The notes beneath the pieces are model-generated. The model did not search any database. It saw only the letters and a list, made by a program, of their open reading frames with translations, and was not told the DNA's origin. From Acuticoccus sediminis (GTDB lineage: Bacteria > Pseudomonadota > Alphaproteobacteria > Rhizobiales > Amorphaceae), in NCBI RefSeq assembly GCF_003258595.1, contig NZ_QHHQ01000005.1:124001-188000 (forward strand): DNA of 64,000 nt, given 5' to 3'. Shown here in pieces: positions 8,881 through 17,298 of this stretch (its first letter is position 1; the number at the start of each line of letters is the position of its first letter). The translations under genes and the position numbers were made by a program.

Positions 8881-10500
8881 TCAGGTGACCGACACATTCG
8901 CAAACGATCCGAACACGCCTTCCAGGTCGTCGGTGATGCCCGAGACACGCGTGTTGTAGACGGTCGTGTAGTCGATGTTCAGGAGCGGGATGATGGGCAG
9001 TTCCGTCATCGCCAGCACCTGCATTTGATAAAAAAGCGCTTCACGCTCGGCGGGATCCACCGCGGTCTGCGCCGCCTCCAGTATCTGGTCCATCTCCGCG
9101 CTCGCGTAACCCGATCCATTGGTATAGGGCACGCCCGGCCGGATGTTCTTCGACCAGAACATGCGCTGCACGCCGATGGTCGGATCCGGCAGGTTAAAGA
9201 TGCCGTAGGACGCGGTCTGGTACTCGTTCGTGCCCCAGACGCGGCGGCTGAAGGTCGGCGCGTCGGTGTTCATCACCTCGACCTCGATGCCGATGACCTT
9301 CATCGCCTGGCGGAAGTATTCCGCAAAGCGGCGGTACTGCTCGGTGTAGGTCGAGGGGTCGTGGGTCATGCGGAACCGCACGCCATCGCTCTGGCGCGGG
9401 AAGCCCGCCTCGTCCAGCAGTGCCTCGGCCTTCGCGGTGTCGAACGGATAGCTCGGCACGTCCGGGTTGTACCAGCGGGAGAGCTTCTGCGAGATCGGCC
9501 CGGTCGCCGGCGAGGCGAAGCCGAACCAGATGTTCTGGGCGACGAAGTCCTTGTCGATCGCATGGGCGACCGCCTGGCGCACACGCACGTCCTGGAACTG
9601 CGGGTCGCGCATGTTGAACTCGAAGTAGTACATCGCGCCGCACAGGGCATAGCCCTCGGTCGTCACGGCGAGGTCCGGCAGCTCCTCCACCCGCGCGATG
9701 TCGCTCAGCGAGACCGGGTCGGTGCCGCCGAGGTCGATCTCGCCGGTCTCGAATGCGGCCGCGCGCGTGCCCGCGTCGGGGATGAAGCGATAGAACAGGC
9801 GGTCGAGCAGCGGGCGGCCCTCCTGCCAGTAGTCCTCGTTCTTGTCGAGGAGGAGGTACTGGCCCTTCTCCCACTTGGAGAACTTGAACGGGCCGGTGCC
9901 GATCGGCTTCGTGTTCGCCGGGTTCCCGATCGGATCGGAGCCTTCGTAGATGTGCTTGGGCAGCATCGGCGACTCGGAGGCCGAGAGCGCCGACATGATG
10001 TAGTTCGACGGGGTCGACAGCTTCATCACCGCGGTCAGCTCGTCCGGCGTCTCCACCTCGGTGAGGTTGGCGAAGGTGGCCCGGCCGCGCGGGTGGTGCT
10101 GGCTGAGGATCTCCTCGAAGGTGAACTTCACGTCCGCCGAGGTGAACGGCTTGCCGTCGTGCCAGGTGACGCCGTCACGCAGCTTGAAGGTGATCGACAG
10201 GCCGTCGTCCGCCAGCTCCCACGCCGTCGCCAGCGAGGGGGTCGGGTTGAATTCCTTGTCGTAGCCGATCAGCCCTTCCAGCATCTTGGGCGAGATCTGC
10301 TGCACCATGATCGCGGTGTTGAAGGCGGTGTTGAGCGTCGGCGGCTCGGGCACGAGGACGGCGCGCAGCATGTTCTTCGGCGTGGCCGCGACGGCCTGTC
10401 CGACCACATCGCCGAGCGATACCAGCCCGGTGGACTGGAGGGCGGCATAGCCGGCCAAACCGCCCAGAAGCTTCAGTCGGTCGCGAGCCGTCAGGTTCAT
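8881..10500 (-). CDS. ABC transporter substrate-binding protein, dipeptide/oligopeptide class (SBP_bac_5)
   Basis: 539-residue periplasmic binding protein of the DppA/OppA family. The N-terminus has a basic RDRLKLL stretch followed by a hydrophobic segment to about residue 38, giving an export signal of somewhat Tat-like character. The SBP_bac_5 pattern LRDGVTWHDGKPFTSADVKFTF lies near residue 107, and GTGPF near 200 is typical. No cognate permease or ATPase genes are nearby, so it is an orphan that probably feeds a transporter encoded elsewhere. A GGGGAA site precedes the ATG. The promoter region, shared divergently with the AtzG/AtzE genes, holds a 21-base inverted repeat that recurs at the IclR promoter, so it may supply the substrate of that catabolic cluster. 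Confidence 0.9.
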   Translation of the reverse strand: MNLTARDRLKLLGGLAGYAALQSTGLVSLGDVVGQAVAATPKNMLRAVLVPEPPTLNTAFNTAIMVQQISPKMLEGLIGYDKEFNPTPSLATAWELADDGLSITFKLRDGVTWHDGKPFTSADVKFTFEEILSQHHPRGRATFANLTEVETPDELTAVMKLSTPSNYIMSALSASESPMLPKHIYEGSDPIGNPANTKPIGTGPFKFSKWEKGQYLLLDKNEDYWQEGRPLLDRLFYRFIPDAGTRAAAFETGEIDLGGTDPVSLSDIARVEELPDLAVTTEGYALCGAMYYFEFNMRDPQFQDVRVRQAVAHAIDKDFVAQNIWFGFASPATGPISQKLSRWYNPDVPSYPFDTAKAEALLDEAGFPRQSDGVRFRMTHDPSTYTEQYRRFAEYFRQAMKVIGIEVEVMNTDAPTFSRRVWGTNEYQTASYGIFNLPDPTIGVQRMFWSKNIRPGVPYTNGSGYASAEMDQILEAAQTAVDPAEREALFYQMQVLAMTELPIIPLLNIDYTTVYNTRVSGITDDLEGVFGSFANVSVT

Positions 10501-10701
10501 CTACGTTCCCCGTGCGTGAGAGGCATGAATGCGGTGGCCCGAGGGCCTTCATCTCGGTGCCTCGCTCGCAGCCATCGTGCGGGCGAAGCTGGGCATTTCC
10601 ATAGACGGAAGCGGCGGAGCGTGCCCACTGACGGGGGCGCCTTTTCGCCGACCAGCGAAGTTTAATGATGGACATCCCGTCCGTGTCAATATATAAAATT
10701 A

Positions 10702-10722
10702 TTGTTCCGACATTTGGAACAA
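10702..10722. promoter_or_regulatory. IclR-type operator, TTGTTCC-N7-GGAACAA
   Basis: Perfect inverted repeat with 7-base arms (10702-10708 and 10716-10722) around a 7-base centre, in the 361-base region between the divergent binding-protein gene and the AtzG gene. It is the strongest copy of a TTCC-N7-GGAA motif also present at 16498 and 18208. Its AT-rich setting in a GC-rich genome and its presence at the IclR gene itself support an IclR operator. The rest of 10501-10861 shows no gene. Confidence 0.7.
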
Positions 10723-10861
10723 CGGCGTACAATGCCCGCCCCCGTCCTTTCAGGACGATTGGAGCCGCGATCCCCCAGGCCAGGACCGCACGATTCTGCG
10801 GCGCCCTCGCCGGACGGGCTCGCCCGGACGTGTTGTCGCAGCGATCGAGGGAGGGCCGCCG

Positions 10862-11068
10862 GTGCCGGACGACCGCACAATCAGTGCCGACAACGCGGTG
10901 GCTGACGCCGAACTGGACGCCATGGCGAAACTCGTCGGGCTCGACATCCCGGCCGCCTTTCGTGACGGGGTGCGGCATCAGCTCGCACTGAACGCGCGCC
11001 TCGTCGCCCCGCTGGAGCGCTTCACTCCGGACGCCGACGCGGCCCCCGCCCCGGTCTTCGAGCCTTGA
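10862..11068 (+). CDS. AtzG-like small amidase subunit (DUF4089)
   Basis: 68-residue helical protein resembling AtzG, the small partner of 1-carboxybiuret hydrolase AtzE. The AtzG-AtzE pair is structurally related to GatC-GatA, and AtzG packs on the amidase and is needed for a stable heterotetramer. The GTG start at 10862 follows GAGGGAGGG with 6 bases between. The Pro/Ala-rich C-terminal tail (about 54-68) resembles the extended tails of GatC-like proteins. The stop overlaps the amidase start (TTGA), so the two subunits are translationally coupled. Small size and context make the call fairly secure; the substrate is unknown. Confidence 0.78.
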   Translation: MPDDRTISADNAVADAELDAMAKLVGLDIPAAFRDGVRHQLALNARLVAPLERFTPDADAAPAPVFEP

Positions 11069-12426
11069 AGGCGCTGGACGCCGCGACGATCGCGCGCAGC
11101 GTCGCGGCCGGCGCGACCCGTGCCCGCGACGTGGTCGACGCCTCGCTCGAGCGGATCGAGGCCGGCGACGGGGCGATCAACGCCTTCACCGCCGTGACCG
11201 CGGAGCGCGCGCGCGCCCGGGCCGATGCCGTCGACGCCGACGTGGCGGCCGGCCGGCATGTCGGGCCGCTCGCCGGTGTCCCGTTCGCGGCCAAGAACCT
11301 CTTCGACGTCGCCGGGCTCACGACGGTCGCCGGTTCGGTGATCCTCGCCGACAATCCGCCCGCGGCGGCGGACGCGCAGTGCATCGCCGACCTCGAGGCG
11401 GCCGGCGCCGTCCTCGTCGGCGCGCTCAACATGGAAGAGCTCGCCTACGGCTTCCTGACCGACAACGCCCATTATGGCCGCACCCACAACCCGGTCGACA
11501 CCGCGCGGACCGCCGGCGGCTCCTCCGGCGGGTCGGGCGCGGCGGTCGCCGCCGGGTTCGTGCCGCTGACCCTCGGTTCGGACACCAACGGGTCGGTGCG
11601 CATTCCGGCCGCGTTCTGCGGCGTCGTCGGCCTGAAGCCGACCTACGGGCGGATCAGCCGGCGCGGGATGGTGCTCCTCGCCCCCAGCCAGGACCACGTC
11701 GGGTGGCTCGCGAACACGGTCGACGACGTCGCCGCCGCATGGCGCGTCAGCCACCCCTCGCCCGGCGCCCTCGCAACCGATGGCGCCGCGCCGCGGGAAG
11801 CGACGATCGGCCTCGCCGGCGGCTATTTCGCCGAACTGATGAGCCGCGACGTGCGCGCGGCCGTCACAGAGGCGGCCGAATTGCTCGGCCCGACGGTGCC
11901 GGTGGAGTTTCCCGAGCCCGACATGGCCCGCGCCGCGGCCTACGCGATCACCTCCATCGAGGCGTCCTCGCTGCGGATGGACGACCTCCGCCGCCAGCCG
12001 GAGCGGTTCGACCCTGCGACGCGCGACCGCTTCCTCGCCGGCGCGCTCCTGCCGGCCCACTGGTACGTCAGGGCGCAGGTGTTCCGCGACTGGCTGCGCG
12101 CCCGCGTGCGGGAGCTGTTCGAGCGTGTCGACGTCGTCATGATGCCGGCGAACCCCTTCCCCGCCCCCCGGTTCGGCGAGGAGGAGGTCGAGATCGACGG
12201 CGCGATCCACCCTGTGCGGCCGACCATCGGGCGCTTCACGCAGGCCGTGTCCAGCCTCGGCCTACCCATCGTGTGCGTGCCGGTGGCACGGCCGGGCGCC
12301 CTTCCCGTCGGCGTGCAGCTGATGGGCCGGCCGGACAGCGAACCCCTGCTCCTCGACGTCGCGCGCCGCCTCGAGGGCGCCGTCGCAGCCCGCAACGCCG
12401 CGGCCGTCACCGCACACAGCGCCTGA
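11065..12426 (+). CDS. AtzE-family amidase (amidase signature enzyme)
   Basis: 453-residue amidase-signature hydrolase. The Ser-cisSer-Lys triad is visible: K77 in FAAKNLFDVAG, the cis-Ser S153 in GGSSGGSGAAVAAG and the nucleophile S177 in GSDTNGSVRIP. Best fits the AtzE/GatA-like branch because an AtzG-like subunit is encoded directly upstream and overlaps it. AtzE hydrolyses 1-carboxybiuret in cyanuric-acid breakdown, but many AtzE homologues act on other amides. The start is TTG at 11065, inside the upstream stop. It is followed by two RidA genes, and no AtzD (cyanuric acid hydrolase) or allophanate hydrolase is in the window, so the classical triazine pathway is not supported here. Confidence 0.85.
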   Translation: MKALDAATIARSVAAGATRARDVVDASLERIEAGDGAINAFTAVTAERARARADAVDADVAAGRHVGPLAGVPFAAKNLFDVAGLTTVAGSVILADNPPAAADAQCIADLEAAGAVLVGALNMEELAYGFLTDNAHYGRTHNPVDTARTAGGSSGGSGAAVAAGFVPLTLGSDTNGSVRIPAAFCGVVGLKPTYGRISRRGMVLLAPSQDHVGWLANTVDDVAAAWRVSHPSPGALATDGAAPREATIGLAGGYFAELMSRDVRAAVTEAAELLGPTVPVEFPEPDMARAAAYAITSIEASSLRMDDLRRQPERFDPATRDRFLAGALLPAHWYVRAQVFRDWLRARVRELFERVDVVMMPANPFPAPRFGEEEVEIDGAIHPVRPTIGRFTQAVSSLGLPIVCVPVARPGALPVGVQLMGRPDSEPLLLDVARRLEGAVAARNAAAVTAHSA

Positions 12427-12474
12427 CGGCCGTGCCGCCACGGCCAGAGACCTGATCAACGACAAGGACGCTTC

Positions 12475-12825
12475 ATGGACATCAAATACGTCGGATCCGG
12501 CACCCGCTACAGCCGGGCGGTGATCCACAACAACACAGCCTATCTGGCCGGGAACGTCGCCAAGGATCCCGCGCCGACGGCCGCCGAGCAGTGCCGCCAG
12601 ATCCTGAAGCAGATCGAGGCGACCCTGGCGCTCTGCGGGACGGACAAGACCAAGCTGCTCACCGCCAACATCATCTTCGCCGACATGCGCGACTTCGACG
12701 CCGTCAACGAGGTGTGGGACGAGTGGGTGTCGGACGGCGGCTCGCTGCCGACGCGCACGCCGATGGAATCGAAGCTCGTGACGCCGCGCCACCTGGTGGC
12801 GATCCAGGTCACCGCGGCGGTCTGA
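12475..12825 (+). CDS. RidA family (YjgF/YER057c/UK114) protein
   Basis: 116-residue single-domain protein of the RidA superfamily, trimeric enzymes that hydrolyse reactive imine/enamine intermediates to keto acids and ammonia, or catabolic relatives such as RutC. The key carboxylate-binding arginine is present (R94 in LPTRTPMESKLV), so imine deaminase activity is plausible. ATG with AAGGA upstream. Sits 48 bases after the amidase and 4 bases before a second RidA gene, in what looks like one transcript from 10862. In this context it probably processes an unstable amine or enamine made by the pathway. Confidence 0.85.
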   Translation: MDIKYVGSGTRYSRAVIHNNTAYLAGNVAKDPAPTAAEQCRQILKQIEATLALCGTDKTKLLTANIIFADMRDFDAVNEVWDEWVSDGGSLPTRTPMESKLVTPRHLVAIQVTAAV

Positions 12826-12829
12826 GGCG

Positions 12830-13177
12830 ATGCAGATGCGCCATATGGGCGACGGCCCGGGCTCGGCCGAAGCGGTGATCCACGACCACGTGGTCTACCT
12901 GCCGGTCATCACCGCGCCGGTCTACACGCCGTCGGTCACCGGCCAGACGCAGCAGGTGCTGGACGCCATCGACGCGCGCCTTGCCGCCGCCGGCACCAGC
13001 AAGAACCGCATGCTGAGCGTCACGGTGTTCGTCTCGGACGCGCGCTTTCTCGATGAGATGCACGCGCTTTGGGATCAGTGGGTCCCGTGGCACGATCCCC
13101 CCGTCTGCACCGAGCTCGTCGCCAAGATGGCGCCGGAGGGGGCCAAGGTCGGTGTGCAGGTGATCGCGGCCGAATAG
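12830..13177 (+). CDS. RidA family protein lacking the key arginine
   Basis: 115 residues, clearly related to the preceding RidA protein (shared WDxWV near residue 81 and a similar C-terminal strand). The loop that carries the substrate-binding arginine is five residues shorter, and the equivalent position is Asp89 (in WHDPPVC). Without the Arg the canonical imine deaminase reaction is unlikely. It could be a non-catalytic partner, forming mixed trimers with its neighbour, or a catabolic RidA subgroup with altered chemistry. The ATG is 4 bases past the upstream stop, so it is co-translated. Confidence 0.78.
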   Translation: MQMRHMGDGPGSAEAVIHDHVVYLPVITAPVYTPSVTGQTQQVLDAIDARLAAAGTSKNRMLSVTVFVSDARFLDEMHALWDQWVPWHDPPVCTELVAKMAPEGAKVGVQVIAAE

Positions 13178-13241
13178 GCCGCGGCGGCGCCCGCTCCCCC
13201 GGGCTCGATGGAGCGGGCGCAGCTGGTGATCGTCAGTCGGA

Positions 13242-13275
13242 GCGTCCTGCCTGCATGCGACAATGCGCAGGACGC
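13242..13275 (+). repeat. inverted repeat / stem-loop in the leader of the molybdenum hydroxylase gene
   Basis: Perfect 9-base arms GCGTCCTGC (13242-13250) and GCAGGACGC (13267-13275) with a 16-base loop, ending 48 bases before the hydroxylase start. There is no T-run after it, so it is not a standard terminator. It may be an mRNA processing or stabilising hairpin, or an operator separating the two parts of the operon. Confidence 0.5.
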
Positions 13276-13323
13276 AGAGGCCAGGGTGGCGGCATCTCCC
13301 GCCGCCGTCGGACGGATGCGCGT

Positions 13324-15618
13324 ATGAAGTTCGGAGCCGGCGGCCGGCCAAGCCGCCTCGAAGATGGCCGACTGATCACCGGCACGGCGGCGTTCACCGA
13401 CGACATGGCGCCGGCGGGGCACCTCGTCCTCGGAGTCCTGCGCGCGCCGTTCGCTCATGGACGCATCGCCAGTATTTCGGTGGACGGCGCTCTGGCGATG
13501 CCGGGGATCGTCGCCGCCGTCACCGGGCGCGACCTCGTGGCCGACGGCGTCGGCCCGATCCCGGTGCTGCGGGACTATCCCGGTCCGGACGGAACCGGGG
13601 CGATGACGGCTCCGCCGCGCCATGCGGTGGCGGTCGACATGGTCCGCCACGTGGGCGAGATCGTCGCCGCGGTGGTCGGCGAGACGCTCGCGGCGGTCAA
13701 CGACGCGCTGGAGGCGATCGCGTTCGAGATGGACGAGCGGGACGCGGTCCTTTCGCTCGCCGCCGCGACCGCCCCCGGCGCCCCTCTTGTGGCACCCGAA
13801 GCGGGCGGCAACGTCGTCACCGGCCGCACTCACGGCGACCCGGAGCGCGTCGCCGCCGCGTTCACCGCGGCGGCGCATGTGGTGGAGCTCGCGGTCGAGA
13901 ACCAGCGCGTCACCGCGCTGCCGCTCGAGCCACGCGCCTCGGTCGCGATCCCGTCAACTGACGGGCGCGTCACGCTGCACACCGGGTCGCAGAACCCGAC
14001 GGCGACCCTGCAGCAGCTCGCCGAGACGCTGGGCGGCGACAAGGCCTCGCTGCGCATCAGGGTGCCGGACATCGGCGGCGGCTTCGGCCTCAAGGGCTAC
14101 CTCTACCCTGAGGACGTCCTCGTCACCTACTTCGCCGCGCGCCTAGCCCGTCCGGTGCGCTGGCGGGCGGTCCGGGTCGACGAATTCCTCGGCGCGACCC
14201 ACGCGCGCGACCAGGTCACGACCATCGCGGCCGCATTCGATGCGGACCTCCGCGTCACCGCCATGCGAAGCCACACGCTGGTGAACGTCGGCGCCTACCC
14301 GCACCCGGCCGGCCCCATCCTCGCCCTTATGCTGGGGCCGAAGGTCGCCGCGAGCGTCTACGACATTCCGGCGGTCGCCATCGCCGTCGAGGGCGTCCTG
14401 ACCAACACGCAGGCGACCGCCCCCTACCGCGGGGCGGGCCGGCCGGAGGCGATCTACGCGATGGAGCGGCTGATGGACCACGCCGCCGCGCGCTTCGGCG
14501 TCGACCCGGCCGAGCTGCGTGCGCGGAGCCTCATCAGGCCCGAGGCGATGCCCTACCGCACGGCGCTCGGCGAGACCTTCGATTCCGGCAACTTCCCGGA
14601 AGTCCTCGCGCAGATCCTGCGCGCGGCGGACTGGGACGGTTTCCCCTCGCGGCGGAGCGGGAGCGCGGCGCAAGGGCGACTGCGCGGACGCGGCCTCTCG
14701 ATGTTCGTCGAGTGGACCGGCGGCGGCGCCTTCACCGAGGACGTGACGATCGCCGTCCACGCGGACGGGACCGTCTCGCTCGAAACCGCGACGATCCCGA
14801 TGGGCCAGGGCCTCCACACCTCGTTCGCCCAGATGGCGGGGGCGATCCTGGAGATCCCGCCGGAGCGAATCCGCCTGCTGTCCGGCGACACGGATGTCGC
14901 GAACGGGTTCGGGTCCTTCGGCTCCCGCTCCCTCTTCGTCGGCGGCAGCGCTCTCGCGGTGGGCACGCACCACACGCTGGACGTCCTGCGCCAAAAGGCC
15001 AGCGACAGGCTGGAGGTCGACGGTGCGGACCTCGAATACCGGGCGGGACGGTTCGATGTCGCGGGGACGGACGTCGGCGTCTCGATCTTCGACCTCGCGG
15101 CGGAGGCGGGCGGCACCATCGGCGTCCCGTTCTCGCACACCGTCTCGGGGGAGACCTGGCCCAACGGCGCGCACGTCTGCGAGGTGGAGGTCGACCCCGT
15201 GACGGGTGAGGTCGCCGTGGTGCGCTACACCTGCGTCGACGACGTGGGCACCGTGGTGAACCCGCAGATCGTCGAAGGGCAGATCCACGGCGGCGTGGTG
15301 CAGGGCATCGGCCAGGCGCTGTCGGAGCGCATCGTCTACGACGAGGCGTCGGGCCAGCTCCTGACGGCCTCGCTGCAGGACTACGCCGTGCCCCGGGCGG
15401 ACGACCTCTGCCCCATTCACAGCGTCCTCGACGAGCGCTGGCCGTGCCGCAACAATCCGCTCGGCGCCAAGGGGGCGGGCGAATCCGGAACCGTCGGCGC
15501 GCCGCCGGCGGTGATGTCGGCGTTGCTAGACGCGCTCAGGCCGCTCGGCGTCGAGACGCTGGACATGCCGGCGACGCCCGACCGGGTCTGGGCCGCGCTT
15601 CAGGCCGCCCGGCGATAG
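13324..15618 (+). CDS. molybdopterin-binding large subunit, xanthine dehydrogenase/CO dehydrogenase (CoxL form II-like) family
   Basis: 764-residue molybdenum hydroxylase large subunit. The active-site loop is PYRGAGR (residues 367-373), the form II pattern, rather than the Cys-containing AYxCSFR loop of true CO dehydrogenase. The catalytic glutamate is E720 in GAKGAGESGT. A molybdopterin-cytosine-dinucleotide binding pattern (IPMGQGLHTSFAQM) lies near residue 495. Such subunits hydroxylate N-heterocycles or aldehydes with water as oxygen source, but need a [2Fe-2S] small subunit and usually an FAD subunit; neither is encoded nearby. The start at 13324 gives the usual length. It is convergent with the IclR gene, with 31 bases between. 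Probably hydroxylates an intermediate of the amide/heterocycle pathway. Confidence 0.85.
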   Translation: MKFGAGGRPSRLEDGRLITGTAAFTDDMAPAGHLVLGVLRAPFAHGRIASISVDGALAMPGIVAAVTGRDLVADGVGPIPVLRDYPGPDGTGAMTAPPRHAVAVDMVRHVGEIVAAVVGETLAAVNDALEAIAFEMDERDAVLSLAAATAPGAPLVAPEAGGNVVTGRTHGDPERVAAAFTAAAHVVELAVENQRVTALPLEPRASVAIPSTDGRVTLHTGSQNPTATLQQLAETLGGDKASLRIRVPDIGGGFGLKGYLYPEDVLVTYFAARLARPVRWRAVRVDEFLGATHARDQVTTIAAAFDADLRVTAMRSHTLVNVGAYPHPAGPILALMLGPKVAASVYDIPAVAIAVEGVLTNTQATAPYRGAGRPEAIYAMERLMDHAAARFGVDPAELRARSLIRPEAMPYRTALGETFDSGNFPEVLAQILRAADWDGFPSRRSGSAAQGRLRGRGLSMFVEWTGGGAFTEDVTIAVHADGTVSLETATIPMGQGLHTSFAQMAGAILEIPPERIRLLSGDTDVANGFGSFGSRSLFVGGSALAVGTHHTLDVLRQKASDRLEVDGADLEYRAGRFDVAGTDVGVSIFDLAAEAGGTIGVPFSHTVSGETWPNGAHVCEVEVDPVTGEVAVVRYTCVDDVGTVVNPQIVEGQIHGGVVQGIGQALSERIVYDEASGQLLTASLQDYAVPRADDLCPIHSVLDERWPCRNNPLGAKGAGESGTVGAPPAVMSALLDALRPLGVETLDMPATPDRVWAALQAARR

Positions 15619-15649
15619 GCCGACCGGAACCGGGCAGCCCGGACGCCCG

Positions 15650-16426
15650 TCAGGCCGAGGAGGCGGACAGGGCGTCGGACGCGGCCCGCCCGGCCTCGAC
15701 GACGGCCGGCGCGATCTCCCGGATCCGCTGGCGGGTGAGACGCTGGGTCGGGCCGGAGATGCCGATGGCCGCAACCGCCGCCCCGCCCAGAGCGAAGACG
15801 GGGGCGGCGATGCCGGCAACGTCCGCCCGATGCTCGCCGGTGTTGCGGGCGTAGCCGAGCTTGCGGATCTGCGCCATCTCGGCGTCGAGCGCCTCGGGGT
15901 CGGTGATGGTACGCGGGGTGAACCGGATCATTGACTGGATCGCCGCGTCGCGAAGATGCTCGTAGTTGTAGGCGAGGAGGACCTTGCCGGACGCGACGCA
16001 GTGGAGCGGCGCCGTCTCGCCGCGCTCGGTGTAGGCGCGTACGGTCTGGTCACTGTCGATCTTGTCGATATGCATGACGTGCGCGCCCTCGATGACCGAG
16101 AGGTGCACGCTCTCCCCCGTCGCCTGGACGAGGCCGTGCATCGCCGAGACGCACAGGCCGGCGATACGCTGGTGGCTCATCAGGGCGGTGCCGAGACGCC
16201 AGAGCTTGAGGCTCGCCCGGTAGGTCCGGTCGGGCTCCTGCGCGGCGTAGTTCATTTTGCACAATGTCTTCACAAGCCGATGAACATTTGATTTGTTCAT
16301 CGACAGCTGCGCCGCGATCTCCGTGATTCCGAGAGGCTTCGGGGACGCCGCGAGGGTCTCCAGGATCTGAAGCCCTTTGGACAGGGTGCTGTCCACCCGC
16401 TCCGTGCTCTCCCCACGCTCGGTCAT
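15650..16426 (-). CDS. IclR family transcriptional regulator (cluster 1)
   Basis: 258 residues with an N-terminal winged helix-turn-helix (about 12-75; LGITEIAAQLSMNKSNVHRLVKTL is the recognition region) and a C-terminal IclR effector domain (about 90-255) with the usual AIGISGPTQRL motif near 220-230. Binds DNA as a dimer or tetramer and responds to a small organic ligand. ATG with AAGGGG upstream. Divergent from the glyoxalase-fold gene. A TTCC-N7-GGAA repeat is centred 79 bases upstream of its start, and the same repeat occurs at two other promoters of the region, which supports autoregulation plus control of the catabolic genes. Confidence 0.92.
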   Translation of the reverse strand: MTERGESTERVDSTLSKGLQILETLAASPKPLGITEIAAQLSMNKSNVHRLVKTLCKMNYAAQEPDRTYRASLKLWRLGTALMSHQRIAGLCVSAMHGLVQATGESVHLSVIEGAHVMHIDKIDSDQTVRAYTERGETAPLHCVASGKVLLAYNYEHLRDAAIQSMIRFTPRTITDPEALDAEMAQIRKLGYARNTGEHRADVAGIAAPVFALGGAAVAAIGISGPTQRLTRQRIREIAPAVVEAGRAASDALSASSA

Positions 16427-16497
16427 GTCGCCCCTTCTCGTCGTGAACGCCGCAGCTTGAGAAGCCTAACACCGCGTGCCAATATCTAGAACTGTCG

Positions 16498-16512
16498 TTC
16501 CATATATTGGAA
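16498..16512. promoter_or_regulatory. IclR-type operator, TTCCA-N5-TGGAA
   Basis: Inverted repeat TTCCATATATTGGAA with 5-base arms, fitting TTCC-N7-GGAA. It sits almost midway between the divergent IclR gene (start 16426) and the VOC gene (start 16572), so one site could control both promoters. Confidence 0.65.
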
Positions 16513-16571
16513 GAATCAAACAATACCAGCCCGTTCACGGCACTGTGCGCGCGCCGGCCGTCGGAGATCCC

Positions 16572-17213
16572 ATGCAAAACGTCATAGACCACGTCGCGAT
16601 CGGAGCGGCCACACTGGAAGCCGGCGGCGCGGCCCTGAAGGATATGCTGGGCGTCGAGCTGGCGCCGGGCGGCAAGCATCCGGACATGGGAACGCACAAC
16701 CGCCTCACGCGAACGGGCCCCGGCGAATTCGTCGAGCTGATCGCGATCGACCCCGAGGCCCCCGCCCCCGGCCATCCCCGGTGGTTCGGCCTCGACGAGG
16801 CGGCCACCAGGGCCCGCCTCGCCGCGGGGCCCGCGCCGGTCTCCTGGGTCGTGCGCACCGACGATCTCAACGCCGTGCTCGCGGCGACGCCGGAGGACGT
16901 CGGCACCCCGCGCCGCCTCAGCCGCGGCAACCTGACCTGGACACTCACCGTGCCGGAATCGGGCGTCGCGGCGCTCGGCGGGCTGGTGCCCTCGTTCATC
17001 CAGTGGGATGCCGAGCCGCATCCGGCGACGGGCATGCAGGACGCCGGACTGAAGCTCGCCGGCATCACCCTGAAGTCGCCGGAACCGGCGAAGGTCGAGG
17101 CCTTCCTCGAGGCGGTCGGCATCGCCCATCTCGCCACCGTGGAGGAGGCGCCCGTGGCCGGCCTCGGCTTCACGCTGCTGACGCCGGACGGACGGACCGT
17201 CACGCTCGGCTGA
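16572..17213 (+). CDS. glyoxalase-like (VOC fold) domain protein
   Basis: 213 residues of the Glyoxalase_3-like group: VIDHVAIGAATLEAGGAALKDMLG at the N-terminus, then NRLTRTGPGEFVELIAID, and a second half-domain from about residue 140. VOC enzymes use a metal to isomerise, hydrolyse or cleave small molecules; H6 and an acidic residue in the EFVELIAID strand are candidate ligands. Starts at ATG 16572 behind GGAG; an in-frame ATG at 16476 would overlap the IclR operator and adds non-homologous residues. Divergent from the IclR regulator and probably controlled by it. Reaction unknown. Confidence 0.72.
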   Translation: MQNVIDHVAIGAATLEAGGAALKDMLGVELAPGGKHPDMGTHNRLTRTGPGEFVELIAIDPEAPAPGHPRWFGLDEAATRARLAAGPAPVSWVVRTDDLNAVLAATPEDVGTPRRLSRGNLTWTLTVPESGVAALGGLVPSFIQWDAEPHPATGMQDAGLKLAGITLKSPEPAKVEAFLEAVGIAHLATVEEAPVAGLGFTLLTPDGRTVTLG

Positions 17214-17298
17214 CGCCGCCGCCTCGACCCGCCCCTGTTTCAGCCCGCCCCTGTCTCGACCCGCGCGTGTCTCGGCCCGCTCCGGCCCCGTCCCGCGC

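Noticed and set aside
8851-10665. 604-codon plus-strand frame opposite the dipeptide-type binding protein
   Set aside because: No recognisable domain and Arg/His/Val-rich. The minus strand encodes a full SBP_bac_5 protein.
11065-12426. Cyanuric-acid (AtzD-E-F) pathway
   Set aside because: Only AtzG/AtzE-like genes are present. The ring-opening and allophanate enzymes are missing from the window.
14143-15420. 425-codon minus-strand frame opposite the molybdenum hydroxylase
   Set aside because: Same antisense-frame signature; the hydroxylase motifs lie on the plus strand.
13324-15618. Aerobic CO dehydrogenase large subunit (coxL form I)
   Set aside because: The active-site loop is PYRGAGR, not the Cys-containing form I loop, and no coxM/coxS genes are adjacent.
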